Position numbers and translations under genes: made by a program | The notes under the pieces: generated by a model | What the model saw: the letters and a program-made list of their open reading frames with translations, nothing else | What the model was told of the DNA's origin: nothing | The model's database searches: none | Shown: positions 1-8,275 of the stretch, piece after piece | Position numbering within the stretch: position 1 is the first letter of the stretch | How the letters are laid out: each line of letters starts with the position of its first letter | NCBI GenBank assembly: GCA_016285455.1 | Contig: JAEEQS010000006.1 | Coordinates: forward strand, 1 to 64,000 | Reading direction: 5' to 3' | DNA length: 64,000 nt | From: Bacteroidales bacterium | Lineage (GTDB): Bacteria > Bacteroidota > Bacteroidia > Bacteroidales > UBA932

Positions 1-67
1 AACCCCGGGAGGCTTTCACCTCAACAGTTTTCAAGACTGCCGCAATCGACCACTCTGCCATCTCTCC
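1..67 (-). tRNA. tRNA-Ser (anticodon TGA), 3' part outside the window
   Basis: Read on the minus strand, the sequence begins GGAGAGATGGCAGAGTGG, a typical tRNA-Ser acceptor and D arm. An anticodon loop CTTGAAA with anticodon TGA follows, then a long variable arm of the class II type. The T arm and acceptor 3' half are cut off by the left edge of the window. A TAnnTTTG box lies just upstream at 78-85. Confidence 0.9.
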
Positions 68-77
68 AATTGGGCTG

Positions 78-85
78 CAAATATA
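78..85 (-). promoter_or_regulatory. -7 box of the tRNA-Ser promoter
   Basis: The plus-strand sequence CAAATATA reads TATATTTG on the minus strand and matches the Bacteroidota -7 consensus TAnnTTTG. It lies 10 bases upstream of the tRNA 5' end and downstream of the lspA stop. Confidence 0.6.
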
Positions 86-115
86 AGCGATTTAATCAAA
101 ACCGCAAAAAGATTT

Positions 116-763
116 TCAGCCCTGCTTTTTCTCTTCATCTTTTCCGGCGAAATATTTCCGCTGGAAAAGAATCATATAAATCACTCCGCAGGTTATGCAG
201 GAATCGGCGAAGTTGAAAATCGGGCGGAAGAATTCAAACTCGTTTCCCCCTACCCAAGGCATCCATTCTGGCCAAGTCCAGTGCATCATAGGGAAGTAGA
301 ACATATCCACTACCTTGCCCTGAAGGAAAGGAGCATAGCCTTCTCCAAAAGGCACCAGGGTTGCAATTGTGCCGTAGGAAGACTCGCTGAAGATCAGGCC
401 ATAGAAGGCGCTGTCTATCATATTCCCGACAGCTCCTACAAGAACCATAGTCATTCCTATGACAACTCCCCACGGAGCCTTTCCCCTGTTTATGAGGCGG
501 TTGATGTACCAGATGAGAACGCCGATCAGGACAACCCTCAGGCCGGAAAGCAGAATCTTGCCCCAGACTCCTCCCAACTGCATCCCGAAAGCCATGCCGT
601 TGTTCTCTATGAACAGCAGCTGCGCCCACTTGCTGTGGCCGAACATCTCAAATCCCTGCCCGTACGAGTAGTGCAGCTTGACATAGAACTTGATAGCCTG
701 GTCTATGACAAGCAGAACTATCGCGACAAGAACAATTGTCCACTTCTTGCCCCTGGTACTCAT
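116..763 (-). CDS. lspA: Lipoprotein signal peptidase (signal peptidase II)
   Basis: Inner-membrane aspartyl protease that cuts prolipoproteins in front of the lipid-modified cysteine. The 215-residue protein has four hydrophobic segments. The ENNGMAFG motif is at residues 53-60. The two catalytic aspartates are in GNMIDS (D117) and FNFADS (D187). There is an extra loop of about 50 residues between these two motifs, which is common in Bacteroidota LspA. It is the last gene of a minus-strand run ileS - DksA-like - lspA, with a gap of only 4 bases from the preceding gene, so it is probably co-transcribed. The many lipoproteins encoded in this window are its expected substrates. The family assignment is firm. 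Confidence 0.95.
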   Translation of the reverse strand: MSTRGKKWTIVLVAIVLLVIDQAIKFYVKLHYSYGQGFEMFGHSKWAQLLFIENNGMAFGMQLGGVWGKILLSGLRVVLIGVLIWYINRLINRGKAPWGVVIGMTMVLVGAVGNMIDSAFYGLIFSESSYGTIATLVPFGEGYAPFLQGKVVDMFYFPMMHWTWPEWMPWVGGNEFEFFRPIFNFADSCITCGVIYMILFQRKYFAGKDEEKKQG

Positions 764-767
764 AGTC

Positions 768-1724
768 TTATCTGCTCTCCTTGTCCTCTACGTTAAGCGT
801 TGCGTGAGGAACCAGAAGAAGCCTTGCCTTAGGAATAAGCTTGCCGGTCTTGCGGCTGATGCCGTAGGTCTTGTTCTCGATTCTGACCAGAGCCGCCTCG
901 AGGTTCTGGATGAACTTGTACTGGCGGTTTGCAAGCTGGCTGCTTTCTTCCTTAGACAGGGAGAAGGCGCCCTCCTCAATTACCTGGAAAGAAGGAGAAG
1001 TATCTTCTACATCGTTGCTGGTGCGATGGGTAATCGCTGAGCGAAGCATCTCGTAATCGTCTTTTGCCTTGGCGAGCTTCTCTAGTATGATCTTCTTGAA
1101 TTCCTGAAGATCGGCATCGCTGTAGCGAACCTTAGGAACTTGCGGCTCTTCCTTTACCGGAGCTGCAGGCTTTACCTCAGGAACTTTTACGGGAGCTTTC
1201 TTTACTTCTTCAACTTTCTTTGCCGGAGCCTTTGCAACTGGCTTCTTGGCTGGAGCAGCTTTCTTTGCTACAACCTTCTTTACAGGAGCCTTGGCTACAA
1301 CTTTCTTAGCCGGAGCTTTTGCTACAACTTTTTTTGCTGGAGCCTTTGCTGCTGGCTTCTTGGCTGGAGCGGCTTTCTTTGCCACAACCTTCTTTACAGG
1401 AGCCTTGGCTATGGCTTTCTTAGCCGGAGCTTTTGCTACGACCTTCTTTGCTGGGGCCTTTGCAACTGGCTTCTTGGCTGGAGCAGCTTTCTTTGCTACA
1501 ACCTTCTTTACAGGAGCTTTGGCTACGGCTTTCTTTACCGGGGCCTTCTTTACGGGAGCCTTGGCTGCAACTTTCTTTGCAGCCGCCTTTGCAGGCTTCT
1601 TGGCAACAGCTTTTGCCACAGGCTTCTTAGGCTCTGCTTTTTTCACAACGGCTTTCTTTGCTGCCGGTTTTGGGGCAGTCTTTTTTGGAGCCACTTTGGC
1701 TGCCTTCTTCACTTTTGTTGCCAT
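768..1724 (-). CDS. DksA/TraR-like protein with long Lys/Ala/Pro-rich N-terminal tail
   Basis: The C-terminal ~120 residues (about 198-318) resemble the TraR/DksA family. They comprise a helical hairpin and then the conserved stretch TYGISRKTGKLIPKARL followed by VPHATLN. In zinc-binding relatives the serine of TYGIS is a cysteine, and no zinc-finger cysteines remain here. Residues 1 to ~190 are almost entirely K, A, P and V in histone-H1-like KKA/AKAPAKK repeats, built from a 38-residue (114-bp) unit at DNA level. DksA proteins bind the RNA polymerase secondary channel; the basic tail suggests nucleic-acid binding, but that is inference. It lies between ileS and lspA, the usual Bacteroidota position of a short (~125 aa) DksA-like gene, so the tail is the unusual part. 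Confidence 0.85.
   Translation of the reverse strand: MATKVKKAAKVAPKKTAPKPAAKKAVVKKAEPKKPVAKAVAKKPAKAAAKKVAAKAPVKKAPVKKAVAKAPVKKVVAKKAAPAKKPVAKAPAKKVVAKAPAKKAIAKAPVKKVVAKKAAPAKKPAAKAPAKKVVAKAPAKKVVAKAPVKKVVAKKAAPAKKPVAKAPAKKVEEVKKAPVKVPEVKPAAPVKEEPQVPKVRYSDADLQEFKKIILEKLAKAKDDYEMLRSAITHRTSNDVEDTSPSFQVIEEGAFSLSKEESSQLANRQYKFIQNLEAALVRIENKTYGISRKTGKLIPKARLLLVPHATLNVEDKESR
1240..1581. repeat. 114-bp in-frame tandem repeat inside the DksA-like gene
   Basis: The same DNA segment (starting GGCTTCTTGG on the plus strand) begins at 1240, 1354 and 1468, exactly 114 bases (38 codons) apart. The third copy is degenerate. It encodes the AKKPVAKAPAKK-type tail, and repeat number is likely to vary between strains. 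Confidence 0.85.
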
Positions 1725-1745
1725 AATCAGAATTTTTACTTGTTA

Positions 1746-4700
1746 TTATCTCTCAACTTTAATTTTCACAGTCTTGCCGTCTTCCCACTCAACCTCGGAA
1801 GCTCCCTCAAGTTCAGGAGAAGAGGCTTCTGCCAACTTCAGGCTTAGTGCCAGAGTCTGGGCGCATACATAATCGGAGAATCCTCCTTCTATTGCCTCAA
1901 CGATGTCTGGTTTGCGCTCAACAACAACGCTAATCCTGTCTGTCACCTCAAATCCGGAATCCTTCCTGAGATTCTGTATTCGGTTGACAAGCTCCCTTGC
2001 GGTACCCTCTCTTCTCAGGGCATCTGAAATCTGGATGTCCAGAGCCAGAGTCAAAGAGCCTTCGGAAGCAACCAGCCAACCCGGCATGTCCTCTGAAGAA
2101 ATCTCGTAATCTCCTTGCAGGAGAACCACGTCTCCGCTTGGTAGATGCAGGGTGTACTCACCGCTGCGCTCTATCTCTGAGATGTCTTTCTGGGTAAAGT
2201 TAGCAAATGCAGATGATATTTCTTTCATCTGTTTGCCATATTTTTTGCCCAATGTTTTGAACATAGGCTTTATCTTCTTTGTAATCAGGCCCTCAGTGTT
2301 GGTGATATATTCAATTTCTTTCACGTTCACTTCGCTGAGGATGATGCCCTGGACCTTCTCCAGCTGAGCCTGGACCATAGGGTCAATAACAGGAATCATC
2401 AGCTTGGACAGCGGCTGGCGCACCTTGATGTTAACCTTGCGCCTGAGGGCAAGCACCATAGAAGTGCTCTTCTGAGCAAGAGCCATACGGTCTTCCAGAT
2501 CCTTGTCTATAAGGCTCTCATCTTCTTGCGGCATAAGCGTAAGGTGAACAGACTGTTCTTTGTGTCTTTGGGATACTGCGTTGAGATCCAGGAACAAGCG
2601 ATCCGTGTAAAATGGAGCAATTGGAGCAGCTAGAATGGCCACGGTCTCCAGGCAGCTGTAAAGCGTCTGGTAAGCGGCCAGCTTGTCTTGGTTGAAAGCT
2701 CCGCCCCAGAATCTCTTGCGGTTGAGCCTTACGTACCAGTTGCTGAGGTGGTCGCATACAAACTCCTGAATCTTTCTTCCGGCAGTGGTAACGTCGTAGT
2801 CGTCGTAGCAAGCCTTAACGTCTCTGATCAGGGAATTGAGGTAGGAGATTATCCATCTGTCTATCTCAGGCCTCTGTGAAACAGGCACTTCCTTCTCCTG
2901 CCCGGTAAAGCCGTCAACATTGCCGTAGAGGGCAAAGAAGGAATATGTGTTGTAAAGAGTTCCAAAGAATTTGCGGCGGATTTCATCAACTCCGGCCTCG
3001 TCGAACTTAAGGTTGTCCCAAGGCTGTGCGTTGGTGAGCATATACCATCTGAGAGCGTCTGCCCCGTATTTTTCCAGCTGGTCGAAAGGATCCACTGCAT
3101 TGCCAAGCCTCTTGCTCATCTTCTCTCCCTTCTTGTCCAGAACCAAACCGTTGGAAACCACAGTCTTGAACGCAGGAGTATGAGAAACCATAGTATGGAT
3201 TGCGTGCAGGGTGTAGAACCATCCTCTTGTCTGGTCAACTCCCTCGGCGATAAAATCTGCCGTCTGGCCGAACTCAGAAGTTCCCAGAGCCTTGAGGGTT
3301 TCCTGGGCGTATGGCATAGCTCCGGAATCAAACCAAACATCTATCAGGTCGCTTTCGCGGTACATTGGTTTTCCGCTCTCGGAAACCAGAACAATCTCGT
3401 CTATGTAAGGCTTGTGGACATCTATCTTGGCGTAGTTCCCGTCGCTGAAGTCTCCAGGAACAAATCCCTTGTCTTTCAGAGGGTTGCTCTGCATAATCCC
3501 AGCAGCAACAGACTTTTCTATTTCATTGTAAAGCTCAGCAACGCTGCCAATGCACTTTTCCTCTTTCTTGTCTTCTGTTCTCCATATTGGAAGCGGAGTT
3601 CCCCAATAGCGGCTTCTGGAAAGATTCCAGTCCTGGAGATTCTCCAGCCATTTGCCAAACCTTCCGGTTCCTGTGCTTTCAGGCTTCCAGTTGATCTGTT
3701 TGTTGAGCTCTATCATCTCGTCCCTTACGGCAGTGGCCTTGATGAACCAGCTGTCCAGAGGATAGTATAGAACAGGCTTGTCCGTCCTCCAGCAATGAGG
3801 ATAGGAGTGCACGTGCTTCTCTATCTTGAACGCCTTGCCATCCATCTTCATCTGAACGCAGATATCCACGTCAAGTGTCTCTGCATCAGGGCTCAGCGAT
3901 GCGTCGTATGCGTTTTTTACATACCTTCCGGCAAATTTCAGATACTCAGGTTTCACCCTGGTTTTCACGAATTCAGGATCCAGGTCTTCTATCCTGAAGA
4001 ACTTTCCGGTGCGGTCTACCATAGGCCTCCATACGCCCTCCTTGTCTTTGAGGGTGAATGGAGCTATGTTGTTCTGCTTTCCTACGCGATCATCGTCTGC
4101 TCCGAATGTAGGAGCAATGTGAACTATTCCGGTACCTTCTTCCGTAGAAACGAAATCTCCGCAGATTACTCTCATAGTGTTCTCTTCGGGAAGTATCCAA
4201 GGAAGTAGCTGACAGTACTTTACGCCTTCCAGGTCTCTACCCTTGAAGCTGTCTAGAACCTTGTGTTCAACCTTTTTGAAATTGACTTCAACAAGATCTT
4301 TTGCAACTATGTAGATTGCAGGCTTGCCAGAGTAAGGGTTGGAAGAAGCCACCCTGACGTATTCTATGTTAGGTCCAACGCAGAGAGCAACATTAGAAGG
4401 AAGCGTCCAAGGTGTTGTGGTCCAAGCAATAAAGAAGAGTTCCCCTTCGTTGAGCTCATTTGCCGGAGATTCTTCTCCGCTTATGTTCACGCCTTTGAAA
4501 AGGAAGGCGCTCTTTACGTCTTTTACTACCTGGAACTGGACTGTTGCAGTGGTGTCTTTGACATCGCGGTAACAGCCTGGCTGGTTGAGCTCGTGGGAGC
4601 TAAGGCCTGTTCCTGCAGCCGGAGAATAAGGCTGAATGGTGTAGCCCTTGTAGAGCAATCCTTTGTTGTACAGATCTTTGAGAAGATACCACAGAGTTTC

Positions 4701-5168
4701 TATGTAGCGGTTGTCATAGGTGATGTACGGATTATCCATATCTACCCAGTAGCCAATCTGCTCTGTAAGCGCAACCCACTCTGCAGTATATTTCATCACC
4801 TCCTTGCGGCAGGCGTTGTTGTAATCGTCTACTGAAATCTTCTTTCCAATGTCTTCCTTGGTAATGCCAAGCATCTTCTCCACGCCAAGTTCCACAGGAA
4901 GACCGTGGGTGTCCCAGCCTGCCTTTCGGGGAACAAAGAAACCTCTCTGAGTCTTGTAACGGCAATATGCGTCTTTAATGCTTCTTGCCATAACGTGGTG
5001 AATGCCAGGCTTTCCGTTAGCGGAAGGAGGACCTTCAAAGAACACAAAGCGGGGAGAGCCCTCCCTTGCTGAGTTCACTGTCTCAAAACATTTTTCCTCT
5101 TTCCATTTCTTAAGAACCTGCCGGCCTATTTCCACCGGATCAAACTTCTTGTACTCTGCAAAACCCAT
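1746..5168 (-). CDS. ileS: Isoleucine--tRNA ligase
   Basis: Class I aminoacyl-tRNA synthetase that charges tRNA-Ile. The HIGH-type motif is GIHH at residues 55-58, in a context PPSANGKPGIHHVMARSIKD typical of Bacteroidota enzymes. The KMSKR motif is at about residues 683-687. The large CP1 editing domain lies between them and an anticodon-binding domain follows. The ATG at 5168 is preferred; a TTG six bases upstream overlaps a TATATTTG box and is unlikely as a start. Length is 1140 residues, normal for this type. It is the first gene of ileS - DksA-like - lspA, and a TAnnTTTG box at 5202-5209 is the likely promoter. Confidence 0.97.
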   Translation of the reverse strand: MGFAEYKKFDPVEIGRQVLKKWKEEKCFETVNSAREGSPRFVFFEGPPSANGKPGIHHVMARSIKDAYCRYKTQRGFFVPRKAGWDTHGLPVELGVEKMLGITKEDIGKKISVDDYNNACRKEVMKYTAEWVALTEQIGYWVDMDNPYITYDNRYIETLWYLLKDLYNKGLLYKGYTIQPYSPAAGTGLSSHELNQPGCYRDVKDTTATVQFQVVKDVKSAFLFKGVNISGEESPANELNEGELFFIAWTTTPWTLPSNVALCVGPNIEYVRVASSNPYSGKPAIYIVAKDLVEVNFKKVEHKVLDSFKGRDLEGVKYCQLLPWILPEENTMRVICGDFVSTEEGTGIVHIAPTFGADDDRVGKQNNIAPFTLKDKEGVWRPMVDRTGKFFRIEDLDPEFVKTRVKPEYLKFAGRYVKNAYDASLSPDAETLDVDICVQMKMDGKAFKIEKHVHSYPHCWRTDKPVLYYPLDSWFIKATAVRDEMIELNKQINWKPESTGTGRFGKWLENLQDWNLSRSRYWGTPLPIWRTEDKKEEKCIGSVAELYNEIEKSVAAGIMQSNPLKDKGFVPGDFSDGNYAKIDVHKPYIDEIVLVSESGKPMYRESDLIDVWFDSGAMPYAQETLKALGTSEFGQTADFIAEGVDQTRGWFYTLHAIHTMVSHTPAFKTVVSNGLVLDKKGEKMSKRLGNAVDPFDQLEKYGADALRWYMLTNAQPWDNLKFDEAGVDEIRRKFFGTLYNTYSFFALYGNVDGFTGQEKEVPVSQRPEIDRWIISYLNSLIRDVKACYDDYDVTTAGRKIQEFVCDHLSNWYVRLNRKRFWGGAFNQDKLAAYQTLYSCLETVAILAAPIAPFYTDRLFLDLNAVSQRHKEQSVHLTLMPQEDESLIDKDLEDRMALAQKSTSMVLALRRKVNIKVRQPLSKLMIPVIDPMVQAQLEKVQGIILSEVNVKEIEYITNTEGLITKKIKPMFKTLGKKYGKQMKEISSAFANFTQKDISEIERSGEYTLHLPSGDVVLLQGDYEISSEDMPGWLVASEGSLTLALDIQISDALRREGTARELVNRIQNLRKDSGFEVTDRISVVVERKPDIVEAIEGGFSDYVCAQTLALSLKLAEASSPELEGASEVEWEDGKTVKIKVER

Positions 5169-5201
5169 ATTCAAATATATCCTCTCAATTTTTTAAGGCA
5201 A

Positions 5202-5209
5202 CAAATTTA
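5202..5209 (-). promoter_or_regulatory. -7 box of the ileS operon
   Basis: TAAATTTG on the minus strand, 33 bases upstream of the ileS ATG. A second match, TATATTTG at 5172-5179, lies only 3 bases before the ATG and could give a leaderless transcript. Confidence 0.5.
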
Positions 5210-5243
5210 AGAATCTGTTTTCAAAAATCCCTAAGAATCTTCC

Positions 5244-5251
5244 TATATTTG
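5244..5251 (+). promoter_or_regulatory. -7 box upstream of cvpA
   Basis: TATATTTG matches TAnnTTTG. It is followed at 5254 by a 10-codon reading frame (MKVQQQTLQL) whose TGA overlaps the cvpA ATG as ATGA. Confidence 0.5.
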
Positions 5252-5282
5252 CAATGAAAGTCCAACAACAGACATTGCAGTT

Positions 5283-5789
5283 ATGAATATAATAGACATT
5301 GCAGTTATAGCATTAGCGGTTATCGCTATCATATGGGGAGCCTGGAAGGGTTTCATAGCACAGCTGGTATCCATCCTTGGAGTATTCATCGGAATTTGGG
5401 GAGCCTCCAAGCTCACGCCTTATGTTACAAGCATTGTAAGCGGCTGGTTTCCAGAAGACAATTCAGAAGCTATTGTAAAGGCCGTAGTGTTTGTGCTCCT
5501 TGTTATTATTATCATCCTTATCTGCCATCTGATTGGAAAGGGCTTGGAAAAAGTGGCCGGAATCACTGTTCTGGGAGGCGTGAACAGATTCTTTGGAGCC
5601 GTATTCTGCCTGCTGAAGGCCGCTCTTTTCCTGGTTGCCCTGGCTTCTCTGACAGAAAATGCTCTCCAGGCTATGCAAGTTGCTCCTCCTGAGTATCTGA
5701 CCCAAAGCAAAACTTACGCTTTACTTAACCAAGTTGCAGACCAGATCCTGCCTTTTGTCAAGGAAATTTTTGCAAAAATTGCCGGTTAA
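5283..5789 (+). CDS. cvpA: CvpA family membrane protein
   Basis: A 168-residue protein with four hydrophobic segments (roughly residues 5-20, 27-45, 65-85 and 103-125). It has the CvpA layout: an N-terminal IDIAVIALAVIAIIWG helix, the glycine-rich WKGFIAQL turn, and GVNRFFGAVFCLLKA before the fourth segment. CvpA was named for its requirement in colicin V production in E. coli; related proteins are linked to envelope homeostasis. Its position just upstream of a bacteriocin export locus is notable but may be coincidence, since cvpA is widespread in this phylum. A short leader frame overlaps its start. Confidence 0.85.
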   Translation: MNIIDIAVIALAVIAIIWGAWKGFIAQLVSILGVFIGIWGASKLTPYVTSIVSGWFPEDNSEAIVKAVVFVLLVIIIILICHLIGKGLEKVAGITVLGGVNRFFGAVFCLLKAALFLVALASLTENALQAMQVAPPEYLTQSKTYALLNQVADQILPFVKEIFAKIAG

Positions 5790-5821
5790 GTCTCCCAACT
5801 GAAAAAAAGTTGCTCATTTCC

Positions 5822-5878
5822 GTACGATTCCAGAATCGTACACGGTAAATTTTACCGGATGGTTTTGAAAACCCATCC
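5822..5878. promoter_or_regulatory. Cluster of three inverted repeats upstream of the bacteriocin locus
   Basis: Three adjacent palindromes. The first has perfect 9-base arms GTACGATTC/GAATCGTAC with a 2-base centre (5822-5841). The second has arms CGGTAAA/TTTACCG around one base (5843-5857). The third has arms GGATGG/CCATCC at 5857-5862 and 5873-5878 around an AT-rich centre. The first two look like protein-binding operators; the third could also act as a weak terminator for cvpA. A near-consensus -7 box, CATATTTG, follows at 5888-5895. Confidence 0.6.
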
Positions 5879-5887
5879 TCCGCCTTT

Positions 5888-5895
5888 CATATTTG
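5888..5895 (+). promoter_or_regulatory. Probable -7 box of the bacteriocin operon
   Basis: CATATTTG matches TAnnTTTG at 7 of 8 positions. It lies 21 bases upstream of the first ATG of the operon and just after the palindrome cluster. Confidence 0.4.
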
Positions 5896-5916
5896 CATCG
5901 TCAAAGACAACCGGCG

Positions 5917-6096
5917 ATGAAAAGGAAAAAGAAAAGGCAGAAGGACGAAATTCTGGAAAGTTTTTCCAAAGACCTTGAAGCGAGTCCCGAATGGACTGCC
6001 GCCTCTTTGGGGAACGGCTCTCTTATCCTTTATATATTGCTGATTTTAGCCGGATTATGCCTTTGCCTGGGAACTTTGTGCGTTTTGCTCAGATGA
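5917..6096 (+). CDS. Small single-pass membrane protein, first gene of the bacteriocin operon
   Basis: A 59-residue protein not assignable to a family. It has a strongly basic N terminus (MKRKKKRQK), an amphipathic stretch to about residue 35, then one hydrophobic segment (about 38-57, LILYILLILAGLCLCLGTL). Its TGA overlaps the ATG of the exporter gene as ATGA, so the two are translationally coupled. Its size, single membrane span and position suggest an immunity or exporter-accessory protein, which is inference. The ATG at 5917 is preferred over an upstream in-frame TTG because the TTG sits inside the -7 box. Confidence 0.6.
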   Translation: MKRKKKRQKDEILESFSKDLEASPEWTAASLGNGSLILYILLILAGLCLCLGTLCVLLR

Positions 6097-8225
6097 GAAG
6101 GAAGGTACATATAAGGCAGACAGATTCTTACGACTGCGGAGCAGCGAGCCTTGCAGCCGTGGGAGCTTGGTGGAGAGTTAATATGCCGCTGAGCTATATA
6201 AGAAGGGAATGCGGATGCTCTTCAGACGGCATAACGTTGCGCGGGCTTGCAGACGGAGCAAGGGCTATGGGATTGAACGCCAAGCCAATGAAGCCAGAGA
6301 ACACAGACAAGCTGGATCTTGCGGAAAAGATTGCTCTGCTGGAGAGGCTGAAGGAAGCCGGAGCGCCTGTCATAGCCCATACAGTTTCAGAAGAAGGATT
6401 ATTGCATTTTGTGGTCATTTATAAAGTGGGAAGGAAACGTGTGGAGGTTATGGATCCGGCCAAAGAAAGGATCGGGTGGGTGAATATTGCGGATTTTGCA
6501 GGAAGATGGAGCGGTTTTATCGTACTTGTCTGTCCGGGGGAGGGATACCGTGCGGAAGACCAGACAGATGGCAGGAAACTGCGGCTGGTCCGCCTTCTGA
6601 ATATGCATCGCAGAGAAGTAATCCTGGCTTTGGCCGGCTCCATTGTTTTATCTGCAATGGGCATTTGCAATTCACTTCTGATGCAGATGCTCATAGACAA
6701 GGCTCTTCCAAGCGGGAACTTGGCGTATCTGGCTGTTTTGGCGGCGGTTATATTGGCTATGATTCCATTGAGTCTGGCTATAGGCTATCTCAGAGACCTT
6801 TATCTGATAAAGGGCGGATTGGCTATGGATAATTCCCTTGTCATAGGCTTTATGAGAAGGATTCTCAGGATGGATAGCAGATTCTTCCGCGATTATCCAA
6901 AAGGAGAGCTTGAAAGCCGCCTTTCGGATACCGGAAAAATCAGGCTGTTTATATGTGACGGAGTGGTGAGCTTTGGGGTTTGCGCCGTCACCCTTCTTGG
7001 AGTCTGCTTCCTGATGTTCTCTTTTTACAGCCGTCTTGCCGCCTTGCTGATGCTCTGCATTCCCGTTTATGCCCTTTTGGTGGGAGTGGCAGACAAGATT
7101 AACCGCAGGATGAGCCGCAAAGTTATGGCCGCCGCCGCTCAATTTGAAAGCGATGTGCTAGACAGCATAGAGGGACAGGAATCTATCCGCCATTTTGGAA
7201 CCAATCCAGCTCAATTGAGTTTTAACGGCAGCTTTTCCAGCCTGCTTTTTACAAGATTCAGGGCGGGAAAATTGTCTGCTCTGCTGGGCGGAGTCTCAAG
7301 CGCCCTCAACCAGACTATTCTGGGAGCGGTACTGATAATCGGAGGCGCCGCTGTCATTGGAGGAAAAATGACCTTGGGAGAACTGGTCAGCTTCTGGAGC
7401 TTGAGCGCGTTTTTCATCTCTCCGGCAAGCACGCTGGTTCAGTTCGATTCTCTTATGAACGAGGCTCTTGTGGCATCTGACAGAATTTACGGCATAACTT
7501 GTTTCTCAGCGATGGGCAACAGCACGTCTTCCATCAGGATGAAAAAGGGCAATCCCCAGGATCTTGTTCTGGAGGATGTCAGTTTCCGCTATCGCGGAGG
7601 AAAACCATTGATAAAAAACCTAAGCTGCACATTCTCCAAAGGAAGCCTAACGGCCATAACCGGCCCCAACGGATGCGGCAAAAGCACACTAGCCCAGCTT
7701 CTTCTTGGAGAATACTCTCCCGATAGCGGGAGAATTACATATGGTGGCATTGATGTCAGTCTTATCCATTCTACTTGCTGGAGGAACATTATATCTGAAG
7801 TTCCTCAATACTCTCACCTTTTCAATGCCACCATCTTTGACAACATAGCAATGTCCCCGGGAAGAAGGGACTCAAGCATAGATTTGCCTCAAATCAGAAA
7901 AGCCACCCAGGCTCTGGTGGAGGCCGGAGGACAAAACCTCATTAGTCGGACCGACAAGGGGCTTTTGTCTTCCTTGGGAAAGGGAGGAGTGAAACTGTCT
8001 TCTGGAGAGGCGCAGACGGTTCTGATAGCCAGGATGCTGTACTCCGATCCTGATGTCATGATATTTGACGAAGCTTCCTCCAATCTGGATGAAAAGACTA
8101 TGGAAGCCGTCAGGAATCTTCTTCTGGCGGAAAAGGAAAAAGGAAAGTGCGTAATTCTTATTACCCACGACCAAAGAATGGCCTCCTGCTGTGACAAGAT
8201 AATTGAAATGACCGGTCTATCATAG
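6093..8225 (+). CDS. Bacteriocin-processing peptidase/ABC exporter (C39 PCAT family)
   Basis: A 710-residue fused processing and export protein. Residues 1-130 form a C39 cysteine peptidase with Q9, C15 (YDCGAASL), H105 (LLHFVV) and D121 (VMDP), the full catalytic set for cutting after Gly-Gly leaders. Residues ~160-450 are the six-helix ABC membrane domain. Residues ~490-710 are the nucleotide-binding domain with Walker A GPNGCGKST (~522), signature LSSGEAQ (~635), Walker B VMIFDEAS (~655) and switch histidine THD (~691). The start at 6093 is set by the ATGA overlap with the preceding small gene and leaves the catalytic cysteine at the normal distance from the N terminus. Two Gly-Gly precursor peptides follow directly and are its expected substrates. 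Confidence 0.95.
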   Translation: MRRKVHIRQTDSYDCGAASLAAVGAWWRVNMPLSYIRRECGCSSDGITLRGLADGARAMGLNAKPMKPENTDKLDLAEKIALLERLKEAGAPVIAHTVSEEGLLHFVVIYKVGRKRVEVMDPAKERIGWVNIADFAGRWSGFIVLVCPGEGYRAEDQTDGRKLRLVRLLNMHRREVILALAGSIVLSAMGICNSLLMQMLIDKALPSGNLAYLAVLAAVILAMIPLSLAIGYLRDLYLIKGGLAMDNSLVIGFMRRILRMDSRFFRDYPKGELESRLSDTGKIRLFICDGVVSFGVCAVTLLGVCFLMFSFYSRLAALLMLCIPVYALLVGVADKINRRMSRKVMAAAAQFESDVLDSIEGQESIRHFGTNPAQLSFNGSFSSLLFTRFRAGKLSALLGGVSSALNQTILGAVLIIGGAAVIGGKMTLGELVSFWSLSAFFISPASTLVQFDSLMNEALVASDRIYGITCFSAMGNSTSSIRMKKGNPQDLVLEDVSFRYRGGKPLIKNLSCTFSKGSLTAITGPNGCGKSTLAQLLLGEYSPDSGRITYGGIDVSLIHSTCWRNIISEVPQYSHLFNATIFDNIAMSPGRRDSSIDLPQIRKATQALVEAGGQNLISRTDKGLLSSLGKGGVKLSSGEAQTVLIARMLYSDPDVMIFDEASSNLDEKTMEAVRNLLLAEKEKGKCVILITHDQRMASCCDKIIEMTGLS

Positions 8226-8231
8226 GCGGAA

Positions 8232-8254
8232 TCCGGCGCGCCAACTCTGCCGGA
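8232..8254 (+). other. Small hairpin between exporter and precursor peptide genes
   Basis: Arms TCCGGC (8232-8237) and GCCGGA (8249-8254) with an 11-base loop and no T-tract. It may be an mRNA processing or stability element separating the exporter message from the peptide messages. Confidence 0.35.
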
Positions 8255-8275
8255 AATCAAAACACTGTTGACAAA

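Noticed and set aside
1240-1581. Regular repeat spacing suggestive of a CRISPR-like array
   Set aside because: The 114-bp unit is contiguous, in-frame coding DNA with no spacers of unique sequence.
1140-1872. Long open frames opposite the DksA-like gene, rich in Phe/Leu/Ala
   Set aside because: They are the antisense of the Lys/Ala/Pro repeat DNA; low complexity keeps several frames open. No start signals or family features.
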